Below, one piece after another: positions 60,384-64,000 of a stretch of 64,000 bases of DNA (its first letter is position 1; each line of letters starts with the position of its first letter). Position numbers and translations under genes: made by a program. The DNA is taken from the NCBI GenBank assembly GCA_928721915.1, contig CAKMVZ010000002.1:62001-126000 (forward strand). Reading direction: 5' to 3'. The DNA is from an uncultured Clostridia bacterium (GTDB lineage: Bacteria; Bacillota; Clostridia; TANB77; CAG-508). The notes under the pieces are model-generated. The model did not search any database. It was not told the DNA's origin and was given only the letters and a program-made list of their open reading frames with translations.

Positions 60384-62279
60384 TTATTCAGCAACAAGTA
60401 CTATACGAAAACTATCAGAGATATGGGCAATGCTATCTGTGTTACCAAAATAGAACAAACCTGCACCAGAATTATTACCAAAATTGCCGTCCACGAATAA
60501 AAAATGGAGTATTAGTATGTGCAAAATGAGAATAATCTAAATTCCATGCATAATTGCTACCGCTTTGACTTGAAGTTTCTAATATTGCATCTCCATATCC
60601 ATACGTACCTGTTAGTAATCCTTTATAAGTATTATAGTTATTTGAATTATTATCACTTGAACCACTATATGGATATACTGTACACTCTCGTCTACTCAAA
60701 GTTAAATATCCATTTGGCTTTGCTTCGCTTGTCGTTCCCATTAATCCTCCTGATGAACCAATATTTCCCATATCATTTATATTATTATTCCCATTTAATA
60801 TATAACTGGCTACTCTTTCCCATGTTCCTCCACTTAAATCATAAATTCCTGTGACATTTCCTGTTGTACTTGATTTCATACCATTTTCTGTATTATATGC
60901 TGATACATTATTTAAATCTGTTGTTTTCTCTGCTAAAACATCATTTCCAGCTAATCCTGTTACAGCATCTTTATATGAACTTTGATCACTTGTGTAATAA
61001 TTGTTTATCGTTATTTCTGTTTCGGCTCTTCCATAATTACTCTGAGTTAAATAAGCTATCGCTCCCCATTCACTATTTTTCATCATATGGCTATCTGTTA
61101 TATCTGAACTTAAACCATAGAAATTATTTGCTGTATCTATAGCTTTGCTTAGTACATAACTATCTCCTATGCATATTACATTATATGAATATGTTAATGG
61201 AATAAATACTGGATATGACATATTTTGGTTTGAATATCCTTCTGCTGATAAGTCTTGTCCTAATGGGTTCGTTTTATAATCTTCATAATAGCTTGTATAT
61301 TTTAAATCTGAATATACTATTTCATTATCTGCATTTGATATATCTGTTGAAAGTACTCCATTATTATCTGTTATAGTATTTGCCTGATATCCTGCTTCAT
61401 ATTTTGCTACCCAAAATCCTGTTACTTCTTCGTCCCATTCACCGTTCATGAAATTATTTGATGTTCCATTTCTAAAGGCTGGGTGAACTACATAATCGTT
61501 CATATGGTTGTTTACTTCGTTTGCTTCATCTATTGTATAACTATATTCTCTACTTATTGTATTTCCTTCTTCATCTAAATCACTTGTACCTTGCAAGAAT
61601 TTGACTGATATTGTTCCTGCTGTTGATGTAAATAATCCACTTTCTATTTTATATGCATATCTTGGTATCCATACAAAATATCCTGTTATATTTCCATTTT
61701 CGTCTTTTGTTACTGCATTTGCCCATTTGTTTTGGCCATCACCTTGACCATTATAATCATACCAATTATTCCATTCTTCTTCAGAACTACTTTCAGTTAA
61801 TTCTATCTCATTTCCAGATTCATCCCAATAAACTGCTGTCATTCCTTCAAATAACTCTGGACTATTTACTTTTTTCTCACTATTCCAACTTCCATCTGTT
61901 AATGGTACAAAATTTTCTCCATATACAACTTGCATATCTTTATCTATATAAAAATTTAAATCATCTAAATAAAAAGTCCCTGTAGGAATTCTATTTCCCA
62001 TTCCACTTGTATCAATTTCCAAATTATTTGATAAATTTTCTTTTAATTTATCCATATCAAAATTGCCTGTTTCATCATATGAACCAGCCACTTCCATTGC
62101 TATTTGCTCTCTTGCATCTTCTACCTTTGTTCTATCAGCTGAGTTTATCGCTTGATTTAATATTCCATTTTCTCCGAACAATAGCTGATATTGTTACTCC
62201 CGCTAAAATCAATAGCACTATTATCGTTATAATCAGTGCAATCAGCGTAATTCCGCTTTTCATAAAAATTCTTTTTCAT
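60384..62279 (-). CDS. Large pilin-like surface protein with lectin/FGE-like C-terminus (copy 2), two or three CGGN sites
   Basis: Paralog of 42078-44247. GTT CGGA GAA AAT (62173-62176) reads IVGENGILNQAINSADRTKV. ATT CGT GGA CGGC AAT (60486-60489) reads FIRGGNFGNNSG and continues to the stop at 60384. Copy 1 has plain GGT GGC at that position, an internal control for Gly. Start is ambiguous. From ATG 62279 (AGGGGG upstream) a third CGGA at 62252-62255 supplies the Gly before ITLIALIITIIV, the prepilin cleavage site. From ATG 62263 none is needed. Confidence 0.85.
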
Positions 62280-62349
62280 AAGTATTCTTACCCCCTAATA
62301 TTTTTAATTTTTTATTTTATAATTTTTTATTTTTTCACAAAATTCATTT

Positions 62350-62576
62350 ACTGCCTCTACAGTAAGTTTTATGTGAGTTTATATTTTCTGTAATGGAACG
62401 ACGAATGTGACCAGAGTGAATGTTACAAATTCTTATAAATCCTAAGAAGAAAAGCCAGCGCGAAGTCGGCTTAAAAGTTTCGCTTAGGATTTATTAGAAT
62501 TTGTTCAGACACACCGGAAGCCGAGGAGTGGAATGTAAGAAAATATAAACTTACATAAAACTGGACTCACAGCAGT
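62350..62576. repeat. Structured element B: long inverted repeat with nested stems
   Basis: Outer arms about 62365-62391 and 62535-62563 pair with one mismatch or G-U. An inner perfect 22-bp-scale stem is near 62425-62446 and 62482-62504 (AATCCTAAG/CTTAGGATT). Internal loops carry GTGACCAGAGTG and CCGAGGAGTGGAAT, similar to GGGGACCAGCGAG and TCGAAGTAGGGA of element A. No ORF. The stretch 62280-62751 otherwise holds only this and the terminator at 62675. Confidence 0.6.
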
Positions 62577-62674
62577 TATTAAAAACATTAAAAAAATATT
62601 TAAAAAACATATAAAAATATCAAAAACCATCAAAAACCAAAACCTATTATATTGATAAACATTAAAAAACAAAA

Positions 62675-62722
62675 ATAGCAATAAAACCTATTGTATCGAT
62701 GAACAATAAGCTCTATTGCTAT
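62675..62722 (-). terminator. Terminator of the short leader ORF 2 transcript
   Basis: Stem ATAGCAATA/TATTGCTAT with TTTTTG following on the minus strand. Confidence 0.65.
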
Positions 62723-62751
62723 TTAAAAATATATTCTCTTTTCTATTAAAA

Positions 62752-62841
62752 CTAATTATAAGTGTGTGTGTGTGTGTGTGTGTGTACAGCCGCAAGGGTT
62801 TCACGATTTGTAAATTTTAAACTCTTCTTTTGTCTATCCAC
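62752..62841 (-). CDS. Short leader ORF with (CA)12 repeat ahead of pilin-like copy 2
   Basis: 29 aa from GTG 62841 with GGGAGG upstream: VDRQKKSLKFTNRETLAAV, then (His-Thr)4 and YN. Repeat (GT)12 at 62762-62785. Same length of repeat and same promoter-side sequence as the copy at 44186-44284, but here a terminator separates it from the pilin-like gene. Confidence 0.5.
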   Translation of the reverse strand: MDRQKKSLKFTNRETLAAVHTHTHTHTYN

Positions 62842-62883
62842 GCTTTTCCTCCCTATTATTTTAATTTTATTTTTTAAATTTAT

Positions 62884-62901
62884 ATTGGTTATATAACCAA
62901 T
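62884..62901. promoter_or_regulatory. 18-bp palindrome ATTGGTTATATAACCAAT
   Basis: Perfect palindrome about 45 nt before leader ORF 2. The core is shared with 44329-44340. Probable operator. Confidence 0.45.
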
Positions 62902-62970
62902 TTTACTAAAATTATAACTTTAATATTTTTAATTGTAAATAGTTTTGAAAAATTATTTTAAAATAAAAAT

Positions 62971-63014
62971 CCCTTAAAAGATAACTTAGTTTTATTTCTA
63001 GTTTTCTCTTAAGA
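62971..63014 (-). terminator. Terminator after metK
   Basis: CTTAAAAGATAAC...GTTTTCTCTTAAG hairpin with TTTTTATTTTA on the minus strand. Confidence 0.7.
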
Positions 63015-63048
63015 GATTAATTTTATTCTTATATTTTAATATAAATTT

Positions 63049-64000
63049 CTAAAATTTAATCACTTTCTCCCATGGTAAATCTTTTTTACCAAAGTGACCA
63101 TAATTTGTTGTTTTTCTGTAAATTGGATTTTTTAAACCTAATGTTTTTATTATTCCTGTTGGAGTTAAATCGAAAGTTTCTAAAACTTTTGAAACTATTT
63201 TTTCTTCTGGAATAGTATTCGTTCCAAAAGTATCAACATAAACTGAAACCGGCTTTGCAACTCCAATTGCATATGAAAATTGAATTTCACACTTTGAAGC
63301 ATATCCATTTGCTACAATGTTTTTAGCAATATATCTTGCCATATAAGAAGCTGATCTATCAACTTTACTTGGATCTTTTCCAGAAAAAGCACCTCCGCCA
63401 TGACGACTAAACCCGCCATAAGTATCTACAATTATTTTTCTACCAGTAAGGCCGCTATCTCCTAAAGGTCCACCAATTACAAATCTGCCTGTTGGATTTA
63501 TGTAATATTTTGTTTTATTATCTAATAAATTAGAAGGAATTACAGCTTTAATAACTTTTTCTTTAATATCATTTTTTAAAATTTCTAAATCTATGTTTTC
63601 ATTATGCTGAGTTGAAACAACAACAGTATCAACTCTTATAGGTTTTTCATCTTCATATTCAACTGTAACTTGAGTTTTACCATCTGGTCTTAAATAATCA
63701 ATTTCTCCTGATTTTCTTACTTCTGAAAGTTTTTTTGATAATTTGTGAGCCAAATATATCGGCATTGGCATTAAATTTTCTGTTTCATTTATTGCAAATC
63801 CAAACATTAAACCTTGGTCTCCTGCACCTTCAGAATCAATATTTTCTCCTGCTTTGTCCTCATAAGATTTATCAACTCCAAGTGCAATATCTGGTGATTG
63901 TTTAGAAATATTTATCATAACTTTGCAAGTTTTATAATCAATATCTGTATTGCTATTATCAAAACCTATTTCTTTTATAGCATTTCTAACAACTTTTTCA
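63049..64000 (-). CDS. metK: S-adenosylmethionine synthetase (partial, N-terminus outside window)
   Basis: About 316 residues visible and open to the edge. GAGDQGLMFGFA, GGPLGDSGLTGRKIIVDTYG and GGGAFSGKDPSKVDRSA are MetK motifs. ATP + Met gives SAM, used by the methyltransferases in this window. Four or five CGG trinucleotides occur (TAT GGC GGG, GGC GGA, AGC GGC, CCG GTT), all out of frame and with no shift. Confidence 0.95.
   Translation of the reverse strand, partial: EKVVRNAIKEIGFDNSNTDIDYKTCKVMINISKQSPDIALGVDKSYEDKAGENIDSEGAGDQGLMFGFAINETENLMPMPIYLAHKLSKKLSEVRKSGEIDYLRPDGKTQVTVEYEDEKPIRVDTVVVSTQHNENIDLEILKNDIKEKVIKAVIPSNLLDNKTKYYINPTGRFVIGGPLGDSGLTGRKIIVDTYGGFSRHGGGAFSGKDPSKVDRSASYMARYIAKNIVANGYASKCEIQFSYAIGVAKPVSVYVDTFGTNTIPEEKIVSKVLETFDLTPTGIIKTLGLKNPIYRKTTNYGHFGKKDLPWEKVIKF

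Noticed and set aside
652..62176. Assembly or homopolymer sequencing errors as the cause of the broken genes
   Set aside because: None of the 29 breaks is in a homopolymer; all add one C before GGN in frame 0 on the coding strand, on both strands of the DNA, while out-of-frame CGG is unaffected.
652..62176. Simple codon reassignment of CGG (for example to Trp, Gln or Gly)
   Set aside because: Reassignment keeps the triplet frame. Here the frame moves by +1 at each site and conserved sequence resumes only in the new frame.
1..64000. tRNA, rRNA, CRISPR arrays or prophage
   Set aside because: I saw no tRNA-like cloverleaf with CCA or TTCGA-type arms, no regular direct repeats with spacers and no phage structural genes.

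Overview
The window is AT-rich chromosomal DNA, with AGA and A/T-ending codons dominating, from a spore-forming Bacillota, most likely an uncultured gut Clostridia. Evidence for this: spore genes (gpr, a SpoVM-like peptide, a SleB-type hydrolase, a YtxC-like protein), Asp23/AmaP genes, RemA, a PASTA kinase with its PP2C phosphatase, and Clostridia/Bacilli gene order (rpsP-khpA-rimM-trmD-rplS next to ylxM-ffh; infC-rpmI-rplT; gmk-rpoZ; fmt-def-priA). Nearly all genes lie on the minus strand.

Main result. About 22 apparently intact housekeeping genes look frameshifted, and every such break is the same event. An in-frame CGG codon is followed by a +1 change of frame, so the four bases C-GGN must be read as one residue. 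That residue is glycine wherever the family has a conserved residue (PriA Walker A, XseA ARGGGS, Gpr SPGVMG, PepP FPGRFG, RsmE ELGV, Rpe AGIAINP). I count 29 sites: CGGA 17, CGGT 7, CGGG 3, CGGC 2. They include two back-to-back CGGA in yqeG and three each in priA and gpr. More than 30 CGG trinucleotides lying out of frame cause no shift. I found no CGG read as ordinary arginine in a clearly native gene. The exceptions are one foreign-looking gene (46789-47352), the last codon of a decayed foreign-looking gene (32939-33457), and one doubtful start region (44247). This looks like genome-wide quadruplet decoding, or programmed +1 skipping at CGG. All corrected gene lengths below equal 3n plus the number of sites.

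Layout. 1-5.8 kb: M23 peptidase end, zinc-ribbon protein, efp, pepP, prepilin peptidase, yqeG, spore hydrolase, CBM protein. 5.8-15.6 kb: fhs, xseB/xseA, nusB, Asp23 group, fmt, def, priA, gmk. 15.7-27.9 kb: rpoZ, remA, yicC, rsmE, nth, SpoVM-like peptide, bactofilin-like protein, rpe-prkC-prpC-rlmN, glycosyltransferase, galE. 28-33 kb: toxin-antitoxin pair, rplS-trmD-rimM-khpA-rpsP-ffh-ylxM. 33-39 kb: decayed gene, unknown operon, ytxC-like, D-lactate dehydrogenase, gpr. 39-44.9 kb is accessory: Rpn nuclease genes and remnants, dispersed repeats, a large pilin-like surface protein with a (CA)12 leader, and a structured repeat. 45-58.3 kb: rRNA modification genes, uvrC, hpt, ldcA, znuABC, infC-rpmI-rplT. 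58.3-64 kb: CmpB-like membrane protein, HipA-like kinase, a second pilin-like protein with its own leader and structured repeat, and the metK fragment.

Links: the prepilin peptidase at 2435 is a plausible processor of the two pilin-like proteins. Those two proteins carry a lectin/FGE-like C-terminal domain that may be a diversity target. No tRNA or rRNA genes or CRISPR arrays were seen, so the tRNA that would decode CGGN lies elsewhere.
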